Positions 14,485-24,151 of a DNA stretch of 64,000 nucleotides are shown piece by piece (position 1 is the first letter of the stretch; every line of letters begins with the position of its first letter). Made by a program: the position numbers and the translations under genes. The notes beneath the pieces are model-generated. The model saw nothing but the letters and a program-made list of their open reading frames with translations. It had not been told where the DNA came from and did not search any database. This DNA is from Paucibacter sp. TC2R-5 (GTDB lineage: Bacteria; Pseudomonadota; Gammaproteobacteria; Burkholderiales; Burkholderiaceae_C): the NCBI RefSeq assembly GCF_025717605.1, contig NZ_JAJIRQ010000004.1:256804-320803 (forward strand). Reading direction: 5' to 3'.

Positions 14485-16341
14485 ATGCGAAGTAGCCCTG
14501 CACTTCCTCCCCATTCAGACGGCAACACCGCTGCGCTGCCAGCGGCCCCGCGCAGCGACTGGGCCACGATCAACAAGCTCTTGCCCTATTTGTGGCGCTA
14601 TCGCTGGCGCGTCGGTTTTGCGCTGAGCTTTATGCTGTTTGCCAAGCTGAGCAATGTGGCCGTGCCGCTGCTCTTGAAGTCGCTGGTCGATAACCTGGCC
14701 ATCAAACCTGGCTCGGCCGCCAGTGTTGCGGTGGTGCCCTTGGGCCTGCTGGTAGCTTATGGCGCGCTGCGCTTGATGACTTCGCTGTTCACCGAGCTGC
14801 GCGAGCTGATCTTCGCCAAGGCGACGGAAGGCACGGCGCGCAGCATCTCCTTGCAAGTATTCCGTCATTTGCACGCACTCAGTCTGCGCTTCCACCTGGA
14901 GCGCCAGACCGGCGGCATGACGCGCGACATCGAGCGTGGTACCCGCGCCGTGCATTCGCTGATCTCCTATTCGCTCTACAGCATCGTGCCCACGCTGATC
15001 GAGGTGACGCTGGTGCTGACGCTGCTGGCGGTCAAGTTCGACGCTTGGTTCGCCTACATCACGCTGGCTGCTTTGGCGCTCTACATCAGCTTCACCATCA
15101 TCGTGACCGAGTGGCGCACCAAGTTTCGCAAGCAGCTCAATGAGCTGGACTCGGTCGCACACAGCCGGGCGATCGACGCCTTGCTGAATTACGAGACGGT
15201 CAAATACTTCAATAACGAAGACTTCGAAACAAGCCGCTATGACGAAAGCCTGGAGAAGCTGCGCCGCGCGCAGCTGAAAGCACAGTCGACGCTGTCCTTG
15301 CTGAACACCGGCCAGCAACTGATCATCGCCACCGCCTTGGTTTTGATGCTGTGGCGTGCCACGGTCGGCGTGGTGTCCGGCACGATGAGCCTGGGTGACT
15401 TGGTGATGGTCAATGCTTTCATGATCCAGCTCTACATTCCGTTGAATTTCCTCGGCGTGATCTACCGCGAGATCAAGCAGAGCCTGACCGACTTGGACAA
15501 GATGTTTGGCCTCTTGGAGCGCGAGCGTGAAGTTGCCGATGTGCCTGGGGCTGCGGAGTTAGCCGTCAGTGGTGCGGCGGTGCGTTTCGAGTCGGTCAGC
15601 TTTTCTTATGACAAGGCGCGGCCGATTCTGCATGACGTCAGCTTCGAGATTCCGGCCGGTAAGAAGGTCGCCGTGGTGGGGCCGAGCGGCTCGGGCAAGA
15701 GTACGCTGGCTCGCCTGCTTTATCGCTTCTACGATATTGACGCCGGCCGCATCACCATCGACGGGCAAGAGTTGCGCAAGGTGACCCAAAGCAGCTTGCG
15801 CCGCTCGATTGGCATCGTGCCGCAGGACACGGTCTTGTTCAATGACACGGTGGCTTACAACATCGCTTACGGCCGGCCCGGTGCGAGCCAAGCGGAGGTC
15901 GAGGCGGCGGCGCGTGCAGCGCATATCCACAACTTCATCAGTTCCATGCCCAATGGCTATGCCACCATGGTGGGTGAGCGTGGGCTCAAGCTCAGCGGCG
16001 GCGAGAAGCAACGCGTCGCGATCGCCCGCACGCTGCTGAAGAACCCGCCGCTGCTGATCTTTGACGAGGCCACCTCGGCCTTGGATTCAAGCAACGAGCG
16101 CGCCATTCAAGCGGAGTTGGAAGCGGCAGCGCAAGACAAGACCGTGCTGGTGATCGCGCACCGCCTGTCCACGGTGGTCGATGCGCATGAAATTCTGGTC
16201 CTGGAGGCGGGGCGCATTGTCGAGCGCGGCCATCATGAAGCATTGCTGGCGCAGCAAGGCACTTACGCCCGGATGTGGCGCTTGCAGCAAAGCGGCGGTG
16301 AGCAGGTGGTGGCTGCGCCGCCTGCCGGGCAGGCCGAATAG
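14485..16341 (+). CDS. ATM1-type ABC exporter, fused permease and ATPase
   Basis: 618 residues. A six-helix type IV exporter domain (about 30-330) is followed by an ATPase domain with Walker [11 protein letters not shown]-loop VPQDTVLFNDTV, signature LSGGEKQRVAIAR and Walker B LLIFDEATSALD. The membrane part (LHLERQTGGMTRDIERGTR and NYETVKYFNNE) matches the ATM1/HMT1 group that exports glutathione-linked sulfur or metal compounds. The true substrate is unknown. The ATG at 14485 has only a weak ribosome site; earlier in-frame starts would overlap the divergent thioesterase gene. Confidence 0.92.
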   Translation: MRSSPALPPHSDGNTAALPAAPRSDWATINKLLPYLWRYRWRVGFALSFMLFAKLSNVAVPLLLKSLVDNLAIKPGSAASVAVVPLGLLVAYGALRLMTSLFTELRELIFAKATEGTARSISLQVFRHLHALSLRFHLERQTGGMTRDIERGTRAVHSLISYSLYSIVPTLIEVTLVLTLLAVKFDAWFAYITLAALALYISFTIIVTEWRTKFRKQLNELDSVAHSRAIDALLNYETVKYFNNEDFETSRYDESLEKLRRAQLKAQSTLSLLNTGQQLIIATALVLMLWRATVGVVSGTMSLGDLVMVNAFMIQLYIPLNFLGVIYREIKQSLTDLDKMFGLLEREREVADVPGAAELAVSGAAVRFESVSFSYDKARPILHDVSFEIPAGKKVAVVGPSGSGKSTLARLLYRFYDIDAGRITIDGQELRKVTQSSLRRSIGIVPQDTVLFNDTVAYNIAYGRPGASQAEVEAAARAAHIHNFISSMPNGYATMVGERGLKLSGGEKQRVAIARTLLKNPPLLIFDEATSALDSSNERAIQAELEAAAQDKTVLVIAHRLSTVVDAHEILVLEAGRIVERGHHEALLAQQGTYARMWRLQQSGGEQVVAAPPAGQAE

Positions 16342-16359
16342 GCCAGATACACTGAGCAC

Positions 16360-17271
16360 GTGGAAACCAAATGGCTTGAAGATTTCGTCAGCTTGGCCGA
16401 GACGCGCAGCTTTTCGCGCTCCGCCCAAGTTCGGCATGTGACCCAACCGGCGTTCTCGCGCCGTATCCAGGCGCTGGAGGCTTGGGCGGGGGTGGACCTG
16501 GTGGATCGCTCCTCCTACCCAACGCGTTTGACTGGGGCCGGTGAGACCCTGCTCGGCCAAGCGGTTGAGATCCTGAGCAATCTGCAGGCGACGCGCAATA
16601 TGCTGCGCAGCCATCAGTCGGCCGGTCAGGACATGATCGAGTTTGCCGTGCCGCATTCGCTTGCCTTCAGCTTCTTCCCGCATTGGCTGATGGACCTGCG
16701 CCAGCGTTTCGGGGCGCTCAAATGCCGGCTCAACGCGCTCAATGTGCATGACGCGATGCTGCAGCTGAGCGAGGGTAATTGCGATCTCTTGATCGTCTAT
16801 CACCACGCCAGCCAGCCCTTGCAACTGGACCCTGAGCGTTATCAGATGGCCTCGCTGGGGCAAGAGACGCTGGCCGCCTATGCCAAGGCCGATGCCAATG
16901 GCGAGCCGATGTTTCGCCTGCCCGGCCGGCCCGGGCAGAAGATTCCTTTCCTCAGCTATGCCTCGGGCGCTTACCTGGGGCGCTTGGTCGAGTTGATCGC
17001 CAAGGCTTCGACCGTGCCGCTCAACCTTGATGCCATTTACGAAACCGATATGGCCGAGGGGCTGAAGGCGATGGCGCTGGAAGGGCATGGCCTGACCTTT
17101 TTGCCTGCCAGTTCGGTCAAAAAGGAGCTGGCCGCCAAGAATCTGGTGCGGGCTGCCGCTGCTGGGGAGTTTGAGCTGACCATGGAGTTGCGCATCTACC
17201 GTGAGCGTCCCGAGCTCACCCGGCGCAGCAAGCCAGCAGCTCAGGCCTTGTGGAAATTTTTGACCGAATAG
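16360..17271 (+). CDS. LysR-family regulator, HypT-like
   Basis: 303 residues. The N-terminal winged helix starts METKWLEDFVSLAETRSFSRSA and continues VTQPAFSRRIQALE. That N-terminus closely resembles E. coli HypT (QseD/YjiE), the hypochlorite-responsive LysR regulator. The C-terminal substrate-binding domain fills about 90-300. The start is GTG, which matches the family's first residues. It lies 18 bases after the ABC exporter gene and 117 bases before gltI, all forward. It may control the glt genes, or act at a distance in oxidative stress as HypT does; the context does not decide. Confidence 0.9.
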   Translation: METKWLEDFVSLAETRSFSRSAQVRHVTQPAFSRRIQALEAWAGVDLVDRSSYPTRLTGAGETLLGQAVEILSNLQATRNMLRSHQSAGQDMIEFAVPHSLAFSFFPHWLMDLRQRFGALKCRLNALNVHDAMLQLSEGNCDLLIVYHHASQPLQLDPERYQMASLGQETLAAYAKADANGEPMFRLPGRPGQKIPFLSYASGAYLGRLVELIAKASTVPLNLDAIYETDMAEGLKAMALEGHGLTFLPASSVKKELAAKNLVRAAAAGEFELTMELRIYRERPELTRRSKPAAQALWKFLTE

Positions 17272-17285
17272 TGCGTCAGGCGTAC

Positions 17286-17303
17286 ATGCGTGAAAACACG
17301 TAT
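17286..17303. promoter_or_regulatory. Inverted repeat upstream of gltI
   Basis: ATGCGTG-AAAA-CACGTAT is a near-perfect inverted repeat with one mismatch, about 86 bases before the gltI start and just after the LysR gene. It could be a regulator-binding site for the glt operon. It has no T-run. The assignment is tentative. Confidence 0.35.
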
Positions 17304-17388
17304 TCGACACAGGTCTCACCGGGGCGGCCTAGCCCCTAAGATGAGGCCTGAGATTTACATTGAATCCTTCATTCATTCCGGAGTGTTT

Positions 17389-18285
17389 ATGACCAAGAAG
17401 ACATTGCTCGTCCTGGCCCTGGCTGCCGTCGCAGGCATGGCCCAGGCTGAAGATACCTTGAAGAAAATCAAGGACAGCGGCAGCGTCACCATGGGTGTGC
17501 GTGAGTCCTCGGGTGCTTTGTCATACACCTTGGGTGATGGCAAGTTCGTTGGCTACCACGTTGAGATCTGCGAGAACGTGTTGCGCGATGTCCGCAAGCA
17601 ATTGGGCATGAGCGCGATGGCCGTTAAGTACCAGCCGGTGACTTCGCAAAACCGCATCCCTTTGGTCCAGAACGGCACCGTCGATATCGAGTGCGGTTCC
17701 ACCACCAATAACGCGACACGGCAAAAAGATGTGGCCTTCGCGGTCACAACCTTTGTCGAGGAGGTTCGTATCCTCGTGAAGGCCAACTCCGGTATCACCG
17801 CGATTGCGCAACTGAACGGCCGCAATGTTGCGACGACAACCGGGACCACCTCGGTGCAGACGCTGCGCAAGAATGAGCGCGCCACCGGCGTTGACTTCAA
17901 GGAAGTCTTCGGCAAGGACCATGCAGACAGCTTCTTGCTGCTGGAGTCGGGCCGCGCCGATGCCTTCGTGATGGACGGCGCAATTTTGGCTGGCCTGGTG
18001 GCCAAGTCCAAGGCACCAGCTGACTTCAAAGTGGTCGGAGAAGTGCTCTCGGTCGAGCCCATCGCCATCATGATCCGTAGGGATGACCCGGCCTTCAAGA
18101 AGGCGGTGGATGACAGCATCAAGGCGCAGATGAAGTCCGGTGACATCGCCAAGACTTGGAGCAAATGGTTCGAGCAGCCGATTCCTCCGACCAACACCAA
18201 GGTCGGCATGGCTCCCAACGAAAACACCAAGCACGCTTGGGCGAACCCGAACGACAAGCCGGCCGAGGACTACGCCAAGAAGTAA
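17389..18285 (+). CDS. gltI: Glutamate/aspartate-binding periplasmic protein GltI
   Basis: 298 residues. The signal peptide MTKKTLLVLALAAVAGMAQA is cleaved before EDTL. The mature protein is a type II amino-acid-binding fold with GVRESSGALSYTLGDGKFVGYHVEIC and VDIECGSTTNNATRQKDVAFAVT, the latter being the GltI/GluB ligand-site stretch. It delivers glutamate and aspartate to the GltJKL transporter encoded next. GGAG lies five bases upstream of the ATG. A hairpin with a T-rich tail separates it from gltJ, a common way to give the binding protein more mRNA than the membrane parts. Confidence 0.94.
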   Translation: MTKKTLLVLALAAVAGMAQAEDTLKKIKDSGSVTMGVRESSGALSYTLGDGKFVGYHVEICENVLRDVRKQLGMSAMAVKYQPVTSQNRIPLVQNGTVDIECGSTTNNATRQKDVAFAVTTFVEEVRILVKANSGITAIAQLNGRNVATTTGTTSVQTLRKNERATGVDFKEVFGKDHADSFLLLESGRADAFVMDGAILAGLVAKSKAPADFKVVGEVLSVEPIAIMIRRDDPAFKKAVDDSIKAQMKSGDIAKTWSKWFEQPIPPTNTKVGMAPNENTKHAWANPNDKPAEDYAKK

Positions 18286-18322
18286 GTCGTTAGCGCTTTA
18301 GTACGCTGACCACAAGCAAAAA

Positions 18323-18353
18323 AAGGCCGCCCGGCAAGCGCTCGGGCGGCCTT
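18323..18353 (+). terminator. Hairpin between gltI and gltJ (partial terminator)
   Basis: AAGGCCGCCCG and CGGGCGGCCTT form an 11-base stem around a nine-base loop, preceded by an A-run and followed by GTGTTTTATT. It lies 37 bases after the gltI stop codon and inside the glt operon. It probably ends part of the transcripts and lets the rest read into gltJKL. Confidence 0.75.
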
Positions 18354-18379
18354 GTGTTTTATTCGACAGGAGAGCTGCC

Positions 18380-19123
18380 TTGGCAACTTGGGATTGGCAG
18401 GTGTTCTGCAGGGACACCATAGATCAGCAGGATGTGCCGCGCTGCTTTGGCAGTGGCGGCGCAATCACCTATCTGGATTGGATGATGTCGGCCTGGGGAT
18501 GGACCTTGTCGGTGTCAGGTTTGGCGTTGATTTTGGCGCTCTTTTTTGGCGTGCTGATGGGCATTCTGCGCACCACGCCAAACAAGCGGCTTGTCTTGCT
18601 GGGTGACGCATGGACCGAGTTGTTTCGCAACATCCCGGTGCTGGTGCAGGTCTTTCTTTGGTACTTCGTCGTGCCCGAGTTGCTGCCGGTGATGAAGCAG
18701 ATCCCAAGTTTTTTGTTGGTGGTGTTGGGCCTGGGGTTTTTTACCTCGGCGCGCATCTCCGAGCAGGTCAAGGCCGGCATTCAAAGCCTGCCCAAGGGCC
18801 AAACCTACGCTGGTTTGGCGGTCGGCATGACGCTGCCGCAAACCTACCGTTATGTTTTGCTGCCGGTGGCCCTGCGCATCGTGATCCCACCGCTGACCAG
18901 TGAAGCCATGGGCATCGTCAAGAACTCGGCGGTTGCGTTTGCTGTGTCGGTGCCCGAGCTGATCATGTTTGCCCGCCAGGCGCAGGAGGAAACCTCCAAA
19001 GGCATCGAGATCTACCTGGCGGTGACGGGGCTGTACTTCGTCTCGTCGATAGCGATCTTTGCGATCGCCCGCTTTATTGAGCTGCGTGCGCGCGTGCCCG
19101 GCATGGTGGGGAGCAGCCAATAA
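18380..19123 (+). CDS. gltJ: Glutamate/aspartate ABC transporter permease GltJ
   Basis: 247 residues, a polar-amino-acid permease of the HisM/GltJ family. It has several membrane helices and the ATPase-contact loop near [18 protein letters not shown]. The start is TTG, chosen because AGGAGAG lies five bases upstream and the N-terminus WDWQVF resembles E. coli GltJ. The stop overlaps the gltK start as TAATG. It forms the inner-membrane channel together with GltK, fed by GltI and driven by GltL. Confidence 0.93.
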   Translation: MATWDWQVFCRDTIDQQDVPRCFGSGGAITYLDWMMSAWGWTLSVSGLALILALFFGVLMGILRTTPNKRLVLLGDAWTELFRNIPVLVQVFLWYFVVPELLPVMKQIPSFLLVVLGLGFFTSARISEQVKAGIQSLPKGQTYAGLAVGMTLPQTYRYVLLPVALRIVIPPLTSEAMGIVKNSAVAFAVSVPELIMFARQAQEETSKGIEIYLAVTGLYFVSSIAIFAIARFIELRARVPGMVGSSQ

Positions 19124-19788
19124 TGAATCTCGACTTTGCTTTTCTCTCTTGGGGCGTGGTCGGCAGCTATGTGCTGCAAGGCCTCTATTTCTCGATTCAG
19201 TTGACCTTGATCGCAATGGTTGGCGGGATTGCTTTGGGCACCGTCTTGGCTTTGATGCGTTTGTCCGGCAAGCCAATGCTGGCGGTGCCGGCGGCCGCTT
19301 ATATCAACACCATGCGCAGCATTCCGTTGGTGATGGTGATTCTGTGGTTCTTCCTGCTGATCCCATTTTTGATCGGCCGTCCGCTCGGCGCCGAAATCTC
19401 GGCCATCGTGACCTTCACGCTGTTCGAGGCTGCTTATTACGCCGAGATCATGCGGGCCGGTATTCAGAGCGTACCGAAGGGCCAAACCTACGCCGGCTAC
19501 GCAGTTGGCATGAGTTATGGGCAGACGATGCAGTTGGTGGTCTTGCCGCAGGCTTTCCGCAATATGTTGCCGGTGCTGCTCACGCAGACCATCATCTTGT
19601 TCCAGGATACCTCGCTGGTTTATGCCATCGGTGCTTATGACTTGCTGAAGGGTTTTGAGACGGCGGGGCGCAACTTCAACCGTCCGATTGAGACCTATCT
19701 GGTCGCCGCCGCTGTTTACTTCGCCATCTGCTTTGGCATGTCGATGCTGGTGCGCCGACTGCAAAAGAAAATTGCCATCATCCGCTGA
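19123..19788 (+). CDS. gltK: Glutamate/aspartate ABC transporter permease GltK
   Basis: 221 residues, a second permease of the same family with about five membrane helices. The coupling loop reads [25 protein letters not shown], close to that in GltJ. It begins on the last base of the gltJ stop codon, so translation is coupled. A 22-base spacer with a good ribosome site leads to gltL. It works as a heterodimer with GltJ in the inner membrane. Confidence 0.93.
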   Translation: MNLDFAFLSWGVVGSYVLQGLYFSIQLTLIAMVGGIALGTVLALMRLSGKPMLAVPAAAYINTMRSIPLVMVILWFFLLIPFLIGRPLGAEISAIVTFTLFEAAYYAEIMRAGIQSVPKGQTYAGYAVGMSYGQTMQLVVLPQAFRNMLPVLLTQTIILFQDTSLVYAIGAYDLLKGFETAGRNFNRPIETYLVAAAVYFAICFGMSMLVRRLQKKIAIIR

Positions 19789-19810
19789 TGCTGGAGAGGA
19801 GATTTTTCAA

Positions 19811-20545
19811 ATGATCGATATCAAGAACGTCAACAAGTGGTACGGCAACTTTCAAGTGCTGACCGACTGCACGACCAGCATCAAAAAGGGTGAAGTCGTG
19901 GTGGTGTGCGGGCCGTCCGGCTCGGGCAAGTCCACGCTGATCAAGACCGTCAATGCCCTGGAGCCATTCCAGAAGGGCGACATCATTGTTGACGGCATCT
20001 CGCTGGCCGACCCCAAGACCAACTTGCCCAAGCTGCGTTCGCGCGTTGGCATGGTGTTTCAGCATTTCGAGTTGTTCCCGCACCTGAGCGTGACCGAGAA
20101 CCTGACGATTGCGCAGATCAAGGTCTTGGGCCGCACGCCCGATGAGGCCAAGGTGCGCGGTCTGAAGATGCTCGACCGAGTGGGCCTGTCGGCGCACAAG
20201 GACAAGTTCCCGGGGCAGCTCTCCGGCGGCCAGCAGCAGCGCGTCGCGATTGCGCGCGCGCTGTCGATGGATCCGATCGTGATGCTATTCGACGAGCCGA
20301 CTTCGGCGCTTGATCCCGAGATGGTCGGCGAGGTGCTGGATGTGATGGTCAAGCTGGCCGAAGAGGGCATGACCATGATGTGCGTGACCCATGAAATGGG
20401 CTTCGCCAAGAAGGTCAGCCACCGGGTCATCTTCATGGATGCCGGCAAGATCGTCGAGGACTGCAAGCGTGAAGAGTTCTTCGGCCATCCCGAGCAGCGC
20501 TCGGCACGGGCGCGGGAGTTCTTGGACAAGATCTTGCAGCATTGA
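19811..20545 (+). CDS. gltL: Glutamate/aspartate ABC transporter ATPase GltL
   Basis: 244 residues. Walker [12 protein letters not shown]-loop [12 protein letters not shown], signature [15 protein letters not shown] and Walker [14 protein letters not shown] are all intact, followed by the H-loop VTHEMGFA. This is the polar amino-acid ATPase group, and the position after gltIJK makes GltL the clear choice. The ATG was chosen for GGAGAGGAGA upstream; the frame is open earlier inside gltK without one. About 140 bases to the convergent receptor gene hold no recognisable signal. Confidence 0.94.
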   Translation: MIDIKNVNKWYGNFQVLTDCTTSIKKGEVVVVCGPSGSGKSTLIKTVNALEPFQKGDIIVDGISLADPKTNLPKLRSRVGMVFQHFELFPHLSVTENLTIAQIKVLGRTPDEAKVRGLKMLDRVGLSAHKDKFPGQLSGGQQQRVAIARALSMDPIVMLFDEPTSALDPEMVGEVLDVMVKLAEEGMTMMCVTHEMGFAKKVSHRVIFMDAGKIVEDCKREEFFGHPEQRSARAREFLDKILQH

Positions 20546-20687
20546 AGTCAGCGGCGCAGGTTCTGCTTGGTCGCTTGCGCTCAGCAGGGGTGCTTCTATA
20601 CATGGGTGCGAAGTTCATAGACTGCGCCTTGCAACCCATCTCGCGATCAGAACGAATCGGTATCGCCCCGAGTTGTGAAGAGCTTTA

Positions 20688-22046
20688 CTAGACCTTGTAG
20701 ACCCCGCAGCCGATCAGCAAATCGCCCGGCAAGCCTTGAACGAATGACATCTTCTCGTTGACCGCGCCGGAAGCGGGGTTGACGGTTTGGTAATCGACCC
20801 AGCCGCCGCCCTGATCGACGCAGTCAAAGCCGTCTTTCAGCAAACGCTGCCACTGCAAGCCTTGGACTTCGCGCAAATGCTTGCCCGTTAGCGCTGGGTT
20901 GGGACCGAAGGCGGTGAACAGGCCCTGACGGTTGAATACAAAGATATACATATCGCGATCGAAGAACTCGCTGTTGCGGTCTAAGAAGCTGTTCACCGCC
21001 TTGCTCATGCCGGCGCGCTTGATCAGCGCGCAGGCCTTGTCGACCAGGGCTCTCGCTTCATCGGCGGCGCCCTGGCGCAAGCGAATGGTGCGCACCGCGC
21101 TGGTGAGCAGGGCCGTTCTTTGTTCCAGTTCGCGGGCTGCATGTGCAGAAGCGCCGACCATCTCGGCATTGCGCTGCGTCAAGGCGTCGGCCGCGTTCAC
21201 CGCGCTGGCGATCTGAGCCAATTCCTTGCATTGCTCCTCGCTGCCCCCAGAAATGTTTTCAACCTGCTGCGCCAGTTCACGCACGCCCAGCACGATCTCG
21301 CCAAGCGCCTGCCCAACTTGCTCAATCCGCTTCACACCGGTCTCGACCTGTTCGGCCGATTGCGCAATCAGCTTCTTGACCTCGGCCGCCGAAGCCGCGC
21401 TGCGCTGCGCTAGATTTCGCACCTCGCTGGCCACCACGGCAAATCCGCGCCCTTGCTCGCCAGCCCTGGCCGCCTCGACCGCAGCGTTCAGGGCCAGGAT
21501 ATTGGTTTGGAAAGCGATGCTGTCGATCACGGCGATGATTTCGCTCATCTCGCGCGAGCTGCCTTCGATCTTGCGCACCTGGGAGACGGCATCTTGCATC
21601 AACGATTCCCCCGATTCGGCTACCCGGCGCATAGCGGTGGAGACCTTGTTGGCTTCGCGGGCCGACTCGGCATTTCGCTCCAAAAGACCGCCCAGATGCT
21701 CCATCTGTGCCGCGGCTTGCGATAGATTTTTGGCCTGTTGATCGGTGCGTTCGGCCAGATCGCGAGTGCCCCGGGCCAACTCGGAGCCGGCCATGGCGGC
21801 GATGCTGGCGTTGCTGCGAATCTGCGCCACTCGACTCGACAAGGAGGTGCACATCGCGTTGAAGCGCGCGCTCAGTCCGGGTAGATGCGCGGGGGCATTG
21901 TGGGACAGGTCCCCGCGCTCGGCGGCAGCCAGGCCTTGGCTCAGGGCCTGGTCTTCGGAGCCAGCTCGGGCAGCGCCAAGCATCCAACTCAGCCAAGCAG
22001 GGCGGGCATTCGATTTTCGACGGGCTTGCTTCGATTGTTCGGACAT
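20688..22046 (-). CDS. Soluble chemoreceptor with C-terminal Cache domain
   Basis: 452 residues with no signal peptide or membrane helix. The first half is a coiled-coil receptor signalling domain with the conserved tip region ([40 protein letters not shown], about residues 165-205). After residue about 330 comes a domain with AFNSF-like helices and [19 protein letters not shown], then [17 protein letters not shown] and [10 protein letters not shown] at the end. That matches a single Cache (sCache-type) ligand-binding domain. Cache domains are normally outside the membrane and before the signalling domain; here the order is reversed and the protein should be cytoplasmic. It is a single gene convergent with gltL. 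Confidence 0.88.
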   Translation of the reverse strand: MSEQSKQARRKSNARPAWLSWMLGAARAGSEDQALSQGLAAAERGDLSHNAPAHLPGLSARFNAMCTSLSSRVAQIRSNASIAAMAGSELARGTRDLAERTDQQAKNLSQAAAQMEHLGGLLERNAESAREANKVSTAMRRVAESGESLMQDAVSQVRKIEGSSREMSEIIAVIDSIAFQTNILALNAAVEAARAGEQGRGFAVVASEVRNLAQRSAASAAEVKKLIAQSAEQVETGVKRIEQVGQALGEIVLGVRELAQQVENISGGSEEQCKELAQIASAVNAADALTQRNAEMVGASAHAARELEQRTALLTSAVRTIRLRQGAADEARALVDKACALIKRAGMSKAVNSFLDRNSEFFDRDMYIFVFNRQGLFTAFGPNPALTGKHLREVQGLQWQRLLKDGFDCVDQGGGWVDYQTVNPASGAVNEKMSFVQGLPGDLLIGCGVYKV

Positions 22047-22323
22047 GGCGGTGGACCTGGATTTCTTCTGCTTTCTGAGGCGGAGGCGCTCAAGCCGGCA
22101 CGAAAGCGCTTGTGTCTTTCGCATAGGCTCGAAGGCCGGGCACGCAGCTACTGACTGCGGCACACGAGCATCGCCCACCTTAGCAAAGCCGCAGCCGGGC
22201 TCGTACCTGAAAAACGGCGCAAATCCCTTGCAAATCTGCGGCCCGGCCGCACCAACTTTCCTCCAAAGGTCGATGAGCCAAGTTTTGACCCAGCGCATCA
22301 TGGAGTTTTGGGACAATCCCCCC

Positions 22324-23382
22324 ATGGCCCAAATCCCTACCCCTACCGCCGCTCCCCAGGAGCTCAGTCTCACCCGCCCCGACGACTGGCATTTGCATGT
22401 GCGCGACGAAGGCGCGATGCAGAGCGTGATTCCGTTCACGGCACGCCAGTTCGCCCGCGCCATCATCATGCCTAACTTGCGGCCTCCTGTGACCAGCGCT
22501 GCGCAGGCGGTGGCCTACCGCGAGCGCATCTTGGCGGCAGTGCCAGCCGGCATGAGCTTTCAGCCCCTGATGACGCTGTACCTGACCGACGTGACGCCGG
22601 TCGACGAGATCAAGCGAGCCAAGGATGCGGGCGTGGTGGCACTCAAGCTCTATCCAGCCGGCGCCACCACCAATAGCGATGCCGGCGTGACCGATATCCG
22701 CAAGACCTACAAGACGCTGGAAGCGATGCAGCGCGAAGGCCTCTTGCTGCTGGTGCACGGCGAGGTGACCGACGCCGACATCGATGTGTTCGACCGTGAG
22801 GCCGTTTTTATCGACCGCGTAATGCTGCCCTTGCGCCGCGATATGCCGGAGCTCAAGGTCGTTTTTGAGCACATCACGACCAAGGAGGCGGCCGACTATG
22901 TGGCCGGCGCCGATGCCTTCACCGCCGCGACCCTGACGCCGCAACACCTGCTCTACAACCGCAACGCCATCTTCACCGGCGGCCTGCGCCCGCATTACTA
23001 CTGCCTGCCGGTGCTTAAGCGCGAGGTCCACCGCCAAGCACTGATCAAGGCGGCCACCTCGGGCAGCCCCAAGTTCTTCCTCGGCACCGATAGCGCGCCG
23101 CATGCTTCGCAGATGAAAGAGAACTCGGTTTGCGGCGCTGGCTGCTTCACGGCCGCCTCGGCGATGGAGTTGTATGCCGAGGCTTTTGAGGCGATGGGCG
23201 CCTTGGACAAGCTCGAAGCCTTCGCCAGCTTCAACGGCGCCGATTTTTACGGTCTGCCGCGCAACACCCAGCGCGTGACGCTGCGCAAGCAAGACTGGAC
23301 GCTGCCCAGCGCCGTGCCCTTTGGCGAGGCGCAGCTGAAGCCTTTGCGTGGCGGCGAGACGCTGAGCTGGAAGCTGCTCTGA
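22324..23382 (+). CDS. pyrC: Dihydroorotase PyrC
   Basis: 352 residues, the normal class II dihydroorotase length. The metal-binding pair His23/His25 lies in DDWHLHVRD. The carbamylated Lys is in [15 protein letters not shown], further His ligands are in VHGEVT and FEHITT, and the catalytic Asp is in FLGTDSAPH. It closes carbamoyl aspartate to dihydroorotate in pyrimidine synthesis. The ATG at 22324 gives the family N-terminus; the frame is open further upstream but that part is opposite the receptor gene. Its last bases overlap the likely start of the DUF3025 gene. Confidence 0.95.
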   Translation: MAQIPTPTAAPQELSLTRPDDWHLHVRDEGAMQSVIPFTARQFARAIIMPNLRPPVTSAAQAVAYRERILAAVPAGMSFQPLMTLYLTDVTPVDEIKRAKDAGVVALKLYPAGATTNSDAGVTDIRKTYKTLEAMQREGLLLLVHGEVTDADIDVFDREAVFIDRVMLPLRRDMPELKVVFEHITTKEAADYVAGADAFTAATLTPQHLLYNRNAIFTGGLRPHYYCLPVLKREVHRQALIKAATSGSPKFFLGTDSAPHASQMKENSVCGAGCFTAASAMELYAEAFEAMGALDKLEAFASFNGADFYGLPRNTQRVTLRKQDWTLPSAVPFGEAQLKPLRGGETLSWKLL

Positions 23383-24134
23383 ACCCAAGCCTGGACTGGA
23401 GCGCCGCCTGGCTGGCGCCCTATCGCCAAACGGGCGAGGCCTTGTCGGCAGACATGGCGGCAGGCGCATCGGTTGCCGATGCGCTGAACAAGCAGTTGCA
23501 AGGCCGGCCGATTCGTTTGGCCCATGGTGATCTGCGTTTCGTGCAGCAGTCCGAACTGCCCGAGGGCGAGGCCTACGAGGCCTTTATTCATCGCAGCGCC
23601 CGCGTGCCCACGCGCGAGAACCAGCATGACTTGCTCAATGGCCTGATCTGGCTGCATTGGCCCTTGCTCAAGGCGGGCTTGAATGCCGCCCATATCGATG
23701 CGCTGAAGCGCAGCGGCGGTGTGCAGGCGCAACGCGGACCCTTGCGCGATGCCTTGACGGTGGTGGACGAGAATGCCGCGCTGATGTGGGCACCGCCCGA
23801 GCTGTGCGAGGCCTTGGAGCAGCGCGATTGGCCGGGACTGTTCATTCGGCTGCGGCCCTTGTGGACGCAGGTGAGGCTAGATTTGATCGGCCACGCCTTG
23901 CTGGAGAAGTTGATGCAACCGCGCAAGCCGATTTGCGCCCATGTTCTGTTGATGCCTATGGGCAGCGTGTCTACCCAGCAGGATGCCGCGCTCGACCCCG
24001 CGTGGTTGGCAAGCAAGCCTTTTTTGCCGCTGCCGGTCCTGGGCGTGCCGGGCTGGTGGGCCGCCAATGAAGCCGAGAGCTTCTATGCAGACACCGGTGT
24101 TTTTCGCCCGGCAGCGCGCGCGCAAACCGGCTAG
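23379..24134 (+). CDS. DUF3025 protein, probably starting on a CTG overlapping pyrC
   Basis: About 251 residues from the proposed start, 230 from the next TTG at 23442. The body shows DUF3025 hallmarks: [36 protein letters not shown], then [20 protein letters not shown] and [20 protein letters not shown]. Function is unknown; it is widespread in betaproteobacteria. In-frame sequence before the TTG still looks like the family ([15 protein letters not shown]), and the only start-like codon in front of it is CTG at 23379, four bases inside the pyrC end. No ATG or GTG start is available there. The true start needs protein data. Confidence 0.82.
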   Translation: MNPSLDWSAAWLAPYRQTGEALSADMAAGASVADALNKQLQGRPIRLAHGDLRFVQQSELPEGEAYEAFIHRSARVPTRENQHDLLNGLIWLHWPLLKAGLNAAHIDALKRSGGVQAQRGPLRDALTVVDENAALMWAPPELCEALEQRDWPGLFIRLRPLWTQVRLDLIGHALLEKLMQPRKPICAHVLLMPMGSVSTQQDAALDPAWLASKPFLPLPVLGVPGWWAANEAESFYADTGVFRPAARAQTG

Positions 24135-24151
24135 CATCGCGCACAGATGAA

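Noticed and set aside
22180-23469. A 429-codon minus frame opposite pyrC
   Set aside because: Shadow of a clear dihydroorotase gene.
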